Position numbers and translations under genes: made by a program
The notes under the pieces: model-generated
What the model saw: only the letters and a program-made list of their open reading frames with translations
Databases searched by the model: none
Told to the model about the DNA's origin: nothing
In this document: positions 42,657 through 51,330 of the stretch, piece by piece
Layout: each line of letters opens with the position of its first letter
How positions within the stretch are numbered: position 1 is the first letter of the stretch
Source: Candidatus Physcocola equi
Lineage (GTDB): Bacteria; Bacteroidota; Bacteroidia; Bacteroidales; Paludibacteraceae
Assembly (NCBI GenBank): GCA_018064855.1
Contig: JAGHUM010000003.1
Location: forward strand, 40,705-104,704
Reading direction: 5' to 3'
Length of the DNA stretch: 64,000 nucleotides

Positions 42657-44579
42657 TTATTTCTTAATCACGACCTGACTATACAAACGCTTTCCATCGA
42701 TGTCTGAAACGACAACGAGATAAGGACCTTTAGCGAGGTCGCCGATGTTGAACACCTCGTCGGATTCAAAATGCTTGCGCAAGCCACCATTCGGAGCATA
42801 GACATCAACCACGAACTGTTCATCGTAGTTGACAGTACCTACAACAAACACATCTTCAACGGCAGAAGGAATGACAGCAAAATAAGCGGAAGGAACAACC
42901 TCTACATCAGTTTTGTCTGGAGTATAAACATATTCAAGTCCCCAAAATTGTTCATCAGAGTTCTTAGAAGAAAAGATGACAACCTTTGCATTATCTGACT
43001 TAGAAGCATTTTCCACTGCAAGCACTTTGCTTGCGCTGTAATCAGACTTATTAGAAATCAAGAACCACTCATTTGCTTTCTTGAATCCCCATTTTTGGCT
43101 TGGGTTGTCGTAATTGCTGACTTCCTCCTGTGAAATAGCAGTACCATCGTTGTTCACATATTTATTCGTCAAAACAGATTTGCTATCCACACTACGCATG
43201 AAGTAGTAGCCATCCTTTTCTTCCAAACTAAACAATTGCTTAGAATCCTGCTCGTTGCGAGTAACCTGCTTCAGTTCCGCACCATTTTCGATGGCCATAA
43301 CCTTGCCACTATTCTTGTTGACAATACGATAGACATCGCCATTGGTAACATTTTGAACGAGAGAAGGATAAACAACAGGTTGGTTATTATCAGGCTGCTG
43401 ATTGTTGTTATTGTTGTTGTTATCAGGCTGCTGGTTGTTGTTATTGTTGTTGTCAGGCTGCTGGTTGTTGTTATTGTTGTTGTTATCAGGCTGCTGGTTG
43501 TTGTTATTGTTGTTATTATCTGGCTGCTGGTTGTTGTTATTATTGTTATTATCAGGCTGTTGGTTATTATTATCGCCATTACAAGCAATATAAGAGAAAG
43601 GATTCGCTTTAATGAGTCCTTTAATCAAAGTACCGCATTCGCTGGTATTGTTCCAGTTTTTGCTATTACATGAACCCGGGATCAAAGTAGAAGAAACCTC
43701 TCCTTTGTCGGCATAACTCCAGCACACCCAACTGATTTTTCTTTCGTTGGCCCAGTTGATCCAAGTCTTAGTTTCATCAGGGCTATAATTGGCATCTCCG
43801 CTTGCATGGCTAGTACCAAACTCAGTAATGAAGATTGGAGCTCCATTGCTGAGAGCAGTTTGCGCCTTAGAACGAAGTTCACCTCTGTGTGATCCAGCAT
43901 AGAAGTGAAGAGTGTACATGATGTTATCGCCAGTCAGTTTGTTTTGAGAGGCGATGTCAACATCCTGACTCCATGTTGGAGTGCCCACGATGATGACTGT
44001 AGGGTCGTTGTTGTTACGGATAGTGCTAATGATGTCGGTTGCATAAGACTTCACCGTACCCCAATCGACGCCATTCGGTTCGTTGCAGATTTCATAAAGC
44101 ACATGGGCTTTAGAGCCGTGCTTGGTGGACATATACTTCCAGAAATCAATTGCAGCGGACTTATTGGCGTTAGGGTTGCCCGGATTGAGCACATGCCAGT
44201 CGATAAGGCAATAGATGCCACGTTTGCCGCAAGCATCGACCATATTGTCGATCCAACCACGCCAGAAATTCGGGTTATTGACGTATCCTTGTTCCTCCAC
44301 ATACATTGCCAAGCGGAAGATGGAGATGCCCCAGTCTTTCACAAGAACGTCAAGCGACTCCTCGCTGTAACAGTTTTGATACCACTGAGGACCATGAGTA
44401 CTCATACCTCTCAACTGAATGGGGTTACCACAAGCGTTAACGAGTTGGGTTCCTGAAACTTTCAATTTTCCATTGAGAGCGACAGGAGTGTTGGCAGGAT
44501 AATTCTGCGCACTGGCATTCAAGCAACCTAGAAAAAGCAAAAAAATGCCAAAAACTACTTTGTAAAGCTTAATAAACAT
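42657..44579 (-). CDS. GH5 endoglucanase with repetitive linker, ricin-like module and T9SS domain
   Basis: 640 aa. The signal peptide ends LNASA|Q (residue 24). GH5 catalytic domain (~30-330): GNPIQLRGMSTHGPQWYQ, acid/base E167 (YEICNEPNG) and nucleophile E253 (FITEFGTS), close to subfamily 2 endoglucanases. The linker (336-400) has six QQPD blocks separated by runs of six or seven Asn. A ~130-residue carbohydrate-binding-like beta-trefoil follows (VYRIVNKNSGKVMAIENG, QLFSLEEKDGYYFMRSVDS), then a T9SS tail (VDVYAPNGGLRKH, GPYLVVVSDIDGKRLYSQ). Likely a surface cellulase. Confidence 0.92.
   Translation of the reverse strand: MFIKLYKVVFGIFLLFLGCLNASAQNYPANTPVALNGKLKVSGTQLVNACGNPIQLRGMSTHGPQWYQNCYSEESLDVLVKDWGISIFRLAMYVEEQGYVNNPNFWRGWIDNMVDACGKRGIYCLIDWHVLNPGNPNANKSAAIDFWKYMSTKHGSKAHVLYEICNEPNGVDWGTVKSYATDIISTIRNNNDPTVIIVGTPTWSQDVDIASQNKLTGDNIMYTLHFYAGSHRGELRSKAQTALSNGAPIFITEFGTSHASGDANYSPDETKTWINWANERKISWVCWSYADKGEVSSTLIPGSCNSKNWNNTSECGTLIKGLIKANPFSYIACNGDNNNQQPDNNNNNNNQQPDNNNNNNNQQPDNNNNNNNQQPDNNNNNNQQPDNNNNNNNQQPDNNQPVVYPSLVQNVTNGDVYRIVNKNSGKVMAIENGAELKQVTRNEQDSKQLFSLEEKDGYYFMRSVDSKSVLTNKYVNNDGTAISQEEVSNYDNPSQKWGFKKANEWFLISNKSDYSASKVLAVENASKSDNAKVVIFSSKNSDEQFWGLEYVYTPDKTDVEVVPSAYFAVIPSAVEDVFVVGTVNYDEQFVVDVYAPNGGLRKHFESDEVFNIGDLAKGPYLVVVSDIDGKRLYSQVVIKK
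43389..43562 (-). repeat. Tandem repeat encoding (QQPD-N6-7) linker
   Basis: Six in-frame units of about 33 bp, rich in GTT/ATT on the plus strand. One unit is 3 bp shorter (six instead of seven Asn), indicating slippage by whole codons. Confidence 0.9.
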
Positions 44580-44621
44580 ATTAGAAATAAGATATTTCGC
44601 CTATCGGCGTATTAAAAATAA

Positions 44622-44646
44622 AGACATCACATGCAGTTTGATGTCT
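44622..44646. promoter_or_regulatory. Operator-like palindrome at GH5 start site
   Basis: AGACATCA (44622-44629), 9 nt, TGATGTCT (44639-44646). It overlaps the expected start of the minus-strand transcript (near 44640), so it could be a regulator site or a 5'-end hairpin. Confidence 0.4.
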
Positions 44647-44678
44647 CAAATTTAAGAAAAAAACAGAATTAACGCAAA
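44647..44678 (-). promoter_or_regulatory. Consensus promoter of GH5 gene
   Basis: On the minus strand TTTG (44678-44675), 20 nt, TAAATTTG (44654-44647): exact match to the Bacteroidetes consensus. Confidence 0.75.
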
Positions 44679-44686
44679 AAAATGCA

Positions 44687-44694
44687 TAAATTTG
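44687..44694 (+). promoter_or_regulatory. -7 box of DUF2007 gene
   Basis: TAAATTTG followed by C, an exact match, 30 nt before ATG 44725. It is divergent from the GH5 promoter. Confidence 0.5.
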
Positions 44695-44724
44695 CTCAAT
44701 AATTGTAGATATAAAACAAGAAAC

Positions 44725-45114
44725 ATGACAGAAGAACTGGCAATTGCAAACAAATACTGTACAGAAGCAGAAGCACTTGAAGGTCAGCGAATTTTAGCGG
44801 AAAACGGAATAGAATCGGAAATAACCGGCAGCACCATTTTCACACAAAACTTCATAGAAAACACCTACAAAGGCATCAATCTGCTGGTGCGAGAAGAAGA
44901 CCTGGCTGCAGCACAAGCCGCATTGGCACCCAAAGAGGCAGAAGAACAAAGCGAATTTAAAATCAATGTCTTGACTATCTGCGGGCTTCTTTTGTTTGTC
45001 ACCGGCTTCACCTTACTTTTCAGCGACTTGCAATTGGAAAACTATGGCCATTACGGAATACTCACAAGCATCGTGGGCATTTTCGTTTTTTTCAAAGGCA
45101 TCGTGTCTGAATAG
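44725..45114 (+). CDS. DUF2007 domain protein with C-terminal membrane anchor
   Basis: 129 aa from ATG 44725. Residues ~1-75 (IANKYCTEAEALEGQRILAE, GINLLVREEDLAAAQAAL) form the small ferredoxin-like DUF2007 'putative signal transducing protein' domain, related to PII-like folds. Two TM segments follow (~83-102, ~108-125). The start upstream (44692) lies within the -7 box and is rejected. Its role is unknown. The ABC exporter gene follows at 45189. Confidence 0.75.
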   Translation: MTEELAIANKYCTEAEALEGQRILAENGIESEITGSTIFTQNFIENTYKGINLLVREEDLAAAQAALAPKEAEEQSEFKINVLTICGLLLFVTGFTLLFSDLQLENYGHYGILTSIVGIFVFFKGIVSE

Positions 45115-45188
45115 CCAAGTGAAAAAGAGAAAACATTTTTTTGAAAAAAAATCTCAAGCAAAACCAATAATAAAGAAAATGTAAAAAA

Positions 45189-46967
45189 ATGACAAACTTC
45201 GGTATTTTCAAAAATGTCATTCCATTCGTCAAGCCCTACAAATGGCTTGTAGTATGCACCCTGGTTCTGACCTTAGTCGGTTCAGTCACAGCCCAGGTCA
45301 ACGCAGTTGTACTCAACTGGTCGGTAGATGAAATCAACAAACTTGTTCAGGCAGGCAAAGGCATGCTGGAAGGAAAAACCATTCTCATCACCATCACAGT
45401 CATATTGCTTGGTAAAGAGTTGCTGAGCGCCCTGATTTCGTTCGGCCAACGCTTTTTCGGCGAAAAACTCCGCATCTACATCTCTCAAGACCTTGCGCAG
45501 AACATCATCGAGAAAATGCTTACCTACCGTCTGGCTTTCTTCAGCAGAAACGGAAATGAGCCTGGCAAACTGCAAACCCGCATCGACCGGGGCGTGAGCA
45601 GCATGACCCGCATGATTCAGATTTTCTTCATTGACATTCTGCCCCTGTTCAGCAGTGCTATTCTGGCACTTATCTTGATGTTCAAGCAAAACGTATATGT
45701 CGGGCTGACAGCATTGTTCATCGTCCCCATCTACTTCATCATCACCTATTTTCAGGCAAAAAAACTGAAAGGTTGGAGAGAGAATCTGCGCTACTCCCGT
45801 GAGGCAAAAAACCATGGCATCATGAACATATTGGAGTCAATCAACGTCATCAAATCATTCAACAGAGAACAGATAGAAGGACAGAAACAACTGAAACTCC
45901 AGCACGACATCACCGACAACCAACTTGTCACCCGCAAAACCGCTTATTATTTCGACGCACTGAAAAGTTTTGTAGAACAGATTGGCGTGGTACTCATCAT
46001 CATTCTCACAGCTTACTTCGTGCTTGGAGGGGTTATGACCATTGGAGCCATCATGTATCACATCATGCTGTTCAACAACGTATCCGCCCCTATTCGCCAA
46101 TTGCACCGCATCTACGACGAGCTGAACGACGCGCTCATCTATTCAGAAGGATATTTCGAGATCATGAATTCGGATAGCGAAAAAGAGCCAAGCGGCACGT
46201 ACAAACCTGAAAAAGTGCTGGGAAAATTTGAACTGCAAGGAGTGGATTTCACCTACCCGAATGGGACAAAGGCACTTTTTGGAGTGAACATGACGATAGA
46301 GCCAAGCACCATCACTGCATTAGTGGGCCTTAGCGGCGCAGGAAAGAGCACCGTGGTGAATCTGCTCGACAAATTCTACATGCCGGATTGCGGAAGAATC
46401 TTACTCGACGGGGTGGATCTACGCGACTGGGACACACAATACCTTCGCGACAACATCGGTCTGGTGTTGCAAAAAAATCACATATTTGACGGCACAATAG
46501 CCGAGAACATCCGCTACGGAAATGAAAAAGCAACCGATGAAGAAGTGGAAGAAGCCACAAAGAAAGCATACATCTACGACCAAGTGATGAATCTGCCAAA
46601 GAAATTTGAGACCAAAGCCACCGAACTGTCTGGTGGACAACAACAACGTGTGGCCATAGCGCGTATGTTCATCAAAAATCCGCCAATCATTTTCCTAGAT
46701 GAACCGACAGCCAGCCTAGACGCCATCGCAACAGAGCAAATAAAGAACAGCATCGACGCCATCAAGAAAGACCGCACAGTCATCATCATTTCACACAGTC
46801 TGTCGCAAATCATCGATTCAGAGACCATCTATTCCATGGAGCATGGCAAAGTGATGGAACATGGAACACACGAAGAATGCTACAGCATGAATGGCGTATA
46901 TCGCAGAATCTTTGACGCATCGGCACGCAGTCTGAACATTGAGAAGATAGCAAAAACGATGGAATGA
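45189..46967 (+). CDS. ABC transporter, fused permease-ATPase (exporter type)
   Basis: A 592-aa half-transporter. Six TM helices lie in residues ~15-310. The nucleotide-binding domain (~340-580) has Walker A GLSGAGKST, Q-loop VLQKNHIFDG, signature LSGGQQQRVAIAR, Walker B IIFLDEPTAS and the H-loop His in IIISHSLS. It should act as a homodimer exporting lipids, peptides or drugs. The cargo cannot be inferred. No accessory protein is nearby. Confidence 0.93.
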   Translation: MTNFGIFKNVIPFVKPYKWLVVCTLVLTLVGSVTAQVNAVVLNWSVDEINKLVQAGKGMLEGKTILITITVILLGKELLSALISFGQRFFGEKLRIYISQDLAQNIIEKMLTYRLAFFSRNGNEPGKLQTRIDRGVSSMTRMIQIFFIDILPLFSSAILALILMFKQNVYVGLTALFIVPIYFIITYFQAKKLKGWRENLRYSREAKNHGIMNILESINVIKSFNREQIEGQKQLKLQHDITDNQLVTRKTAYYFDALKSFVEQIGVVLIIILTAYFVLGGVMTIGAIMYHIMLFNNVSAPIRQLHRIYDELNDALIYSEGYFEIMNSDSEKEPSGTYKPEKVLGKFELQGVDFTYPNGTKALFGVNMTIEPSTITALVGLSGAGKSTVVNLLDKFYMPDCGRILLDGVDLRDWDTQYLRDNIGLVLQKNHIFDGTIAENIRYGNEKATDEEVEEATKKAYIYDQVMNLPKKFETKATELSGGQQQRVAIARMFIKNPPIIFLDEPTASLDAIATEQIKNSIDAIKKDRTVIIISHSLSQIIDSETIYSMEHGKVMEHGTHEECYSMNGVYRRIFDASARSLNIEKIAKTME

Positions 46968-46995
46968 AAATGCTTAAAAATTAGAATAAAATCAC

Positions 46996-47003
46996 TATTT
47001 TTG
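46996..47003 (+). promoter_or_regulatory. -7 box of the FKBP cluster
   Basis: TATTTTTG followed by CG, an exact TAnnTTTG, about 140 nt before the first FKBP gene. Confidence 0.45.
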
Positions 47004-47141
47004 CGTTTTATAAATGTCCGTTTGTCCATTCTGCCAGTTTTCGCCAACCGGCCATGGATGAAAAAACAACATCAACCCACGCGTTTATTCGTATAAACGC
47101 ATTAAATTCAAAAAGAAACAAAACAAGAAATTAAAAATAAA

Positions 47142-47726
47142 ATGGAAGAAGTAAGCTATGCACTTGGCATGACGATGGCCAACAACTTCAAAGGAACAGG
47201 TATCCAAAACCTCGATGTAGAAGCATTTGCAGAAGCAATGAAAGCCGTGTATGAAGGCAAACAGCCACGCTACGCAATGGAAGAAGCGCGTGAAATCATC
47301 GACGCCTATTTCAATAAACTTCAGGCAGAAGCCGACGAAATAAACATCAAGGCAGGCGCAGAATACCTGGCAAAAAACAAAGAGCGTGAAGGCGTAATCG
47401 TTACAGCCAGCGGTTTGCAATATGAAATCATCAAAGCCGGCACCGGTGCAAAGCCAAAGGAAACCGACACAGTGCGCTGCCACTACGAAGGCAGACTGCT
47501 CAACGGGAAGGTATTCGACAGCAGTTATGCTCGCAAGGAGCCAGCCGATTTCCCAGTAAACCGCGTGATACCTGGCTGGGTAGAAGCATTGCAGTTGATG
47601 CCAGTCGGTTCAAAATGGAGACTTCACATTCCATCAGACTTGGCATACGGTCAGCACGGTGCAGGTGCAGACATTCAACCAAACTCAACATTGATTTTCG
47701 ACGTTGAGTTATTGGAGATTCTCTAA
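47142..47726 (+). CDS. FKBP-type peptidyl-prolyl isomerase (cytoplasmic form)
   Basis: A 194-aa Mip-like protein without signal peptide. N-terminal helices (VSYALGMTMANNFKGTG) are followed by an FKBP domain (~85-194): VRCHYEGRLLNGKVFDSSYA, VIPGWVEALQLMPVGSKWRL, SDLAYGQHGAGADIQPNSTL. Active-site residues (Y, F-D, V-I, W, Y) are present, so it should catalyse X-Pro isomerisation. First of four tandem FKBP-type genes. Confidence 0.93.
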   Translation: MEEVSYALGMTMANNFKGTGIQNLDVEAFAEAMKAVYEGKQPRYAMEEAREIIDAYFNKLQAEADEINIKAGAEYLAKNKEREGVIVTASGLQYEIIKAGTGAKPKETDTVRCHYEGRLLNGKVFDSSYARKEPADFPVNRVIPGWVEALQLMPVGSKWRLHIPSDLAYGQHGAGADIQPNSTLIFDVELLEIL

Positions 47727-47750
47727 GAACAACAAACCGAAAAAGACAAC

Positions 47751-48518
47751 ATGAAAAAATCATTGATAATCGCTGCACTCCTCGGAGTAAGCGCAATGGG
47801 CCAGGGAGCGTTTGCTGCAAAAAAAGCGCCAGCCCCAGCATTGAAAACAGCCCATGACTCGGTGAGCTACGCATTGGGCGTAAATGTCGCATCGAGCATC
47901 ATGCAACAGTTTCAGCAGTTTCCCGGCCAGCCCGTCAACATGAACCTGTTTATAGAAGCATTAACCAAAGTTGCCTATAACGACACCACCAATCTTCTGG
48001 TGAAGGCGGAAAACTCAAGTGGCGTCATCCAGAGTTACATGATGAAGCAGATGGAAGCAGAAAAGGAAAAAGCAAAGATTGCCAACGACGCTTTCATGGC
48101 CAAGAACGCACAGCAACCAGGCGTAATCGCCACAAAGAGCGGTCTGCAATATCAAGTGCTGAAAGAAGGAAACGGCATTCATCCGGGAGCCTCAGACAAA
48201 GTAAAAGTGCTCTATAAAGGAACATTGACAGACGGCACGGTTTTTGACGAAAGACAAGACAATCCAATTGAATTGCAACTCAATCAGGTCATCAAAGGTT
48301 GGACAGAAGGCATTCAGTTGATGAAAATCGGTTCAAAGTTCCGTTTCTGGATTCCGTCTGAATTGGGCTATGGCGAACGTGCCATGGGTAAAATTCCAGC
48401 CAACTCTGTTTTGGTGTTCGACGTTGAACTCGTAGATGTGGGCAAAGCAGAGACTGCGCCACAAGCCCGTCCTGTTCCACAATCAAAATACCAGTTCAAG
48501 CCTTATCAGAGAAGATGA
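47751..48518 (+). CDS. Exported FKBP-type peptidyl-prolyl isomerase
   Basis: 255 aa with a signal peptide (cleavage near AFA|AKK, residue 23). Helical dimerisation segment (DSVSYALGVNVASSIMQQFQ) leads to an FKBP domain with VKVLYKGTLTDGTVFDERQD, VIKGWTEGIQLMKIGSKFRF and GYGERAMGKIPANSVLVFDV; the active site is intact. Expected in the periplasm, assisting folding of exported proteins. Starts 24 nt after the previous gene. The stop codon TGA is the first triplet of a heptamer array. Confidence 0.93.
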   Translation: MKKSLIIAALLGVSAMGQGAFAAKKAPAPALKTAHDSVSYALGVNVASSIMQQFQQFPGQPVNMNLFIEALTKVAYNDTTNLLVKAENSSGVIQSYMMKQMEAEKEKAKIANDAFMAKNAQQPGVIATKSGLQYQVLKEGNGIHPGASDKVKVLYKGTLTDGTVFDERQDNPIELQLNQVIKGWTEGIQLMKIGSKFRFWIPSELGYGERAMGKIPANSVLVFDVELVDVGKAETAPQARPVPQSKYQFKPYQRR

Positions 48519-48564
48519 GGAGTGAGCTGTGAGCTGTGAGCCTTGAGCCATGAGCTGTGAGTTT
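48516..48564 (+). repeat. Heptanucleotide TGAGYYR array, 7 units
   Basis: TGAGGAG, TGAGCTG x2, TGAGCCT, TGAGCCA, TGAGCTG, TGAGTTT. The first TGA is the FKBP stop codon. Confidence 0.92.
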
Positions 48565-48606
48565 GAAGAAAATGAAAAAAAACAAGAAAAAACATAAAAA
48601 ATAAAA

Positions 48607-49440
48607 ATGAAAATCGCAAAAATCGCTGCAATGGCAGCAATCAGCAGCATGGCATTGAATTCATGCAACAATGGAGACTACAAAACCATGTCACAAAACG
48701 AAAAGTTGGCCACTTTGGAAGACAGCGTAAGCTATAACATAGGCAAAAGCCTCTATGCAGAAATGGCATCAAATTTGGAACGTTTTCCAGGAGGAATGGA
48801 ATCCCTCAACAAAAAAGCCATCATTTCAGGCTTTGTAAATGCCATCATGAATGACTCTACTTCTGACAAGATGAACGAAGATCAGACGAAAGCAGCCATG
48901 ACAAACTACTTCAAACAGGTCAGAGAAAAAGAAGAGTTGAAAATGAAGAGCGACAATGAGCAGGCAGACAAGGAATACAATGAAAATGTAGTTCCTAAAT
49001 ATGAGGCTGAAGGATTCAAGAAAATCGGTCCAAACACCAACCCTCGTTTCGCCAAATTTGTGGGCAACTCAGAAGTCATGATGAAAGTGACAGCAGAAGG
49101 CAAGGGCGCATCAGTAACCGACACCAGTTTTGTTCTTGTAAACTACACAGGAAAATTGCTCGACGGAAAAGTATTTGACAGCACAGACAAGCACGGACGT
49201 CCAGCGCCGATGAATGCCAGCCAACTTATTCCAGGATTCTCACAGGCGATGGTGACTATGAAAGAAAACGAAAAAGCAACCATCGTTATACCATCTAGTT
49301 TGGGATACGGAAATCGTGCAATGGGTGATGATATTCCAGCCAACTCAACATTGGTTTTCGACGTTGAAATCGTGAAGGTGTTCAAGAATCAAAAAGAATT
49401 CAGCGCCTACATGGAAAAGATGGCCAAAGAAAACAAGTAA
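48607..49440 (+). CDS. FKBP-type isomerase lipoprotein
   Basis: 277 aa with a lipoprotein signal (lipobox ALNSC, Cys20). The N-terminal helical part (LEDSVSYNIGKSLYAEMASN) is followed by an FKBP domain from ~165: VLVNYTGKLLDGKVFDSTDK, LIPGFSQAMVTMKENEKATI, GYGNRAMGDDIPANSTLVFD. The active site is mostly conserved, with F in place of the usual W in the GF motif. Membrane-anchored periplasmic chaperone or isomerase. Third of the cluster. Confidence 0.9.
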   Translation: MKIAKIAAMAAISSMALNSCNNGDYKTMSQNEKLATLEDSVSYNIGKSLYAEMASNLERFPGGMESLNKKAIISGFVNAIMNDSTSDKMNEDQTKAAMTNYFKQVREKEELKMKSDNEQADKEYNENVVPKYEAEGFKKIGPNTNPRFAKFVGNSEVMMKVTAEGKGASVTDTSFVLVNYTGKLLDGKVFDSTDKHGRPAPMNASQLIPGFSQAMVTMKENEKATIVIPSSLGYGNRAMGDDIPANSTLVFDVEIVKVFKNQKEFSAYMEKMAKENK

Positions 49441-49473
49441 GAAGCTGTATAATAAGCCAACTATATAAACAAC

Positions 49474-50382
49474 ATGAACACAAAAAGATTAGTTGCCACA
49501 ACCCTATCGAGTTTAGCCCTTTTGTCTGGCGTCTCATTAACATCCTGCCAAAACAAAGCTGAACGCGTAGATTTGAAAAGCCGTGAAGACAGCCTGAGTT
49601 ATGCCTTTGGATTCACAGTTGGTTGCAACTACTCGAATGGCATGGACCGAATCGTTCCTGGCGGCGACACCCTGCTCAATCGCGAGGCCATCATTGCCGG
49701 TTTCATCACAGCCATGCGTGGCGACACAGCCAACACACTCATCACATTGGCGGAAGCAAGAGAGTTGAAAGACAATTTCTTTGAAGACCTTCGCCTACAG
49801 AAAGCCTACAAGGAAGCGGAAGAATACCGTAAGATGAAAGTGCAAAACGACGTCTTTATGGAAGAAGCCGCGAAAGAGACTGGCATGCAGGCGCTTCCAA
49901 AACCATACGAAAAGTATGATGGTCCGTGTGTATTGATGAAAGAACTTGCCCCAGGTCGTGGCGACACCATTGGTTCCAAGAAGTTTGTGTTGGTCAACAT
50001 GACCATCAAACTTGCCAACGACACCGTGGTTTACAGCACAGATGAAAGCAAGAAGCGCATGATGCCTGTCAGCCGCATCAGTCCACGCGGTTTGAAACAG
50101 GCAATCAGTTGTATGCGAAAAGGCGGAAAAGCCAAAGTTGTGGTGCCATGTGAACTTGGATTTGGTCGTCAACCCAAGGGTCCAATCCCAGCCAACTCCA
50201 TCTTGGTATATGACTTGGAAATAGAAAGAGTGTTTGACAATGAGAAAGAAGCACGCTCCTACAACCGAGAGATGTATTTAAGAAGCATTGGCAAATGGGA
50301 AAGCCCTGCAGCGCCACAGTCTGCTCCATCAGTTGCAACAACTGAGGGCGATGGCATACCTGCAACAAAAGCAACAGAATAA
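49474..50382 (+). CDS. Degenerate FKBP-like lipoprotein
   Basis: 302 aa. Lipobox LTSC (Cys25). The same helical N-terminus as its neighbours (SREDSLSYAFGFTVGCNYSN) precedes an FKBP domain with clear losses. The conserved V-F-D motif is replaced (NDTVVYSTDESKKRM), and the I-P-G-W motif by SPRGLKQAISCM. GFGRQPKGPIPANSILVYDL is still recognisable. It is therefore probably a non-catalytic chaperone-like paralogue. Ends in a Pro/Ala/Thr-rich tail and is followed by a terminator. Fourth of the cluster. Confidence 0.85.
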   Translation: MNTKRLVATTLSSLALLSGVSLTSCQNKAERVDLKSREDSLSYAFGFTVGCNYSNGMDRIVPGGDTLLNREAIIAGFITAMRGDTANTLITLAEARELKDNFFEDLRLQKAYKEAEEYRKMKVQNDVFMEEAAKETGMQALPKPYEKYDGPCVLMKELAPGRGDTIGSKKFVLVNMTIKLANDTVVYSTDESKKRMMPVSRISPRGLKQAISCMRKGGKAKVVVPCELGFGRQPKGPIPANSILVYDLEIERVFDNEKEARSYNREMYLRSIGKWESPAAPQSAPSVATTEGDGIPATKATE

Positions 50383-50405
50383 TACAATAAGCATTGAAAA
50401 ATTTG

Positions 50406-50442
50406 AAAAAGGCTGAGTTCGGATTCCGAATTCAGCCTTTTT
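50406..50442 (+). terminator. Terminator of the FKBP cluster
   Basis: AAAAAGGCTGA and TCAGCCTTTTT with an inner TTCGG/CCGAA pair, 24 nt after the last stop. Confidence 0.92.
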
Positions 50443-50679
50443 GATTAAGGAGACTTCCATACGCACTTAAATAGATGAATTTCATAGAGGTAGCCTATTT
50501 ACTTCTATACTGGCTTGTTGTCGTTTTTTCCTACATTCTTCTCACATCTTATAATTCCTTATATCAGATCCTTATATCAGACGAATCAGTTTGAAAGGCG
50601 TTACACTTTCTACATTCACCATTTCTATTGTGGCATTAAGAAATAATCAAATAATCGGATACGCTCTTCGAGCGGCACT
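50443..50679. other. Intergenic region with short tandem duplication
   Basis: No gene is visible between the FKBP terminator and the FISUMP gene. It holds a 13-bp tandem duplication (TCCTTATATCAGA twice, about 50555-50580) and T/C-rich DNA downstream of the minus-strand gene. Confidence 0.5.
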
Positions 50680-51330
50680 TTATTCTGAGACAGGACGCAC
50701 ACTGAGACCGAGGCCGCGGGAGTTGCCGTACCAATCGTAATTGTCTGAATCGAACGCGAAGTAGCTAAAGTCGTAGGCCGTCGAGCCCCAATAGTAACCG
50801 ATACTGCCGACGAGGTAGGACTCCGCGCCAGCAGCAGGAAGAAAAATAGACTTGCCACTTGGACCCGTCACTTTATAGCCTTTCACCCCATTCACGGTAG
50901 TCCAACTCCAACGGCAACGGCTCTTCAACTCTTTAATTTCGTCGAGTGTCGGCATTCGCCATCCTGCACCCCAGTTGGCAGTTGCAGCATCGTATCCTGA
51001 TGTCAGATTACCACTGCTGTTGATTACACCTTGCGATTTGAGTTCGTCAAGACCAACATCATACCAGATACTGTTATCTATGGTATATGTAGCCTTAGTT
51101 TTTATTTCACCCCATGCGTAATAACTACCATAGCCCTCAGGCTTTGTGGCGCCAAGGTTGTTAGTTGCCCATAGTGTGCCGCTTGGCAATCCAAGGTCAA
51201 CATATCCGTGTCCGTTCCTTTCCCCGGTGACATCCGCTTTTTCAGAGGTTAGTCCGCCTAATTCGTATGCTGCCATTGCTATAATAGCGCATATAAAAAA
51301 CAGATCACTTTTTTTGAATTTAATCTTCAT
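50680..51330 (-). CDS. FISUMP-like surface protein
   Basis: 216 aa with an N-terminal hydrophobic anchor (~10-26, LFFICAIIAMAAYELGGL). The rest is one 'Fibrobacter succinogenes major paralogous'-type domain: YVDLGLPSGTLWATNNLGA, SYYAWGEIKTKATY, WRMPTLDEIKELKSRCRWSW and YYWGSTAYDFSYFAFDSDN, ending with LSVRPVSE. Such domains (C-type-lectin-like fold) are abundant in secreted Bacteroidetes and Fibrobacter proteins; ligand unknown. Confidence 0.82.
   Translation of the reverse strand: MKIKFKKSDLFFICAIIAMAAYELGGLTSEKADVTGERNGHGYVDLGLPSGTLWATNNLGATKPEGYGSYYAWGEIKTKATYTIDNSIWYDVGLDELKSQGVINSSGNLTSGYDAATANWGAGWRMPTLDEIKELKSRCRWSWTTVNGVKGYKVTGPSGKSIFLPAAGAESYLVGSIGYYWGSTAYDFSYFAFDSDNYDWYGNSRGLGLSVRPVSE

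Noticed and set aside
43381..43575. CRISPR-like regularly spaced repeat
   Set aside because: The periodic sequence is an in-frame Q/P/D/N linker of the GH5 protein; units are contiguous with no spacers.
49439..49460. Further copy of the MITE end (AGAAGCTGTATAATAAGC)
   Set aside because: Only the first 9-11 bases agree with the family; chance match cannot be excluded. The same holds for TAAGCTGTTTAAAAATA at about 4515.
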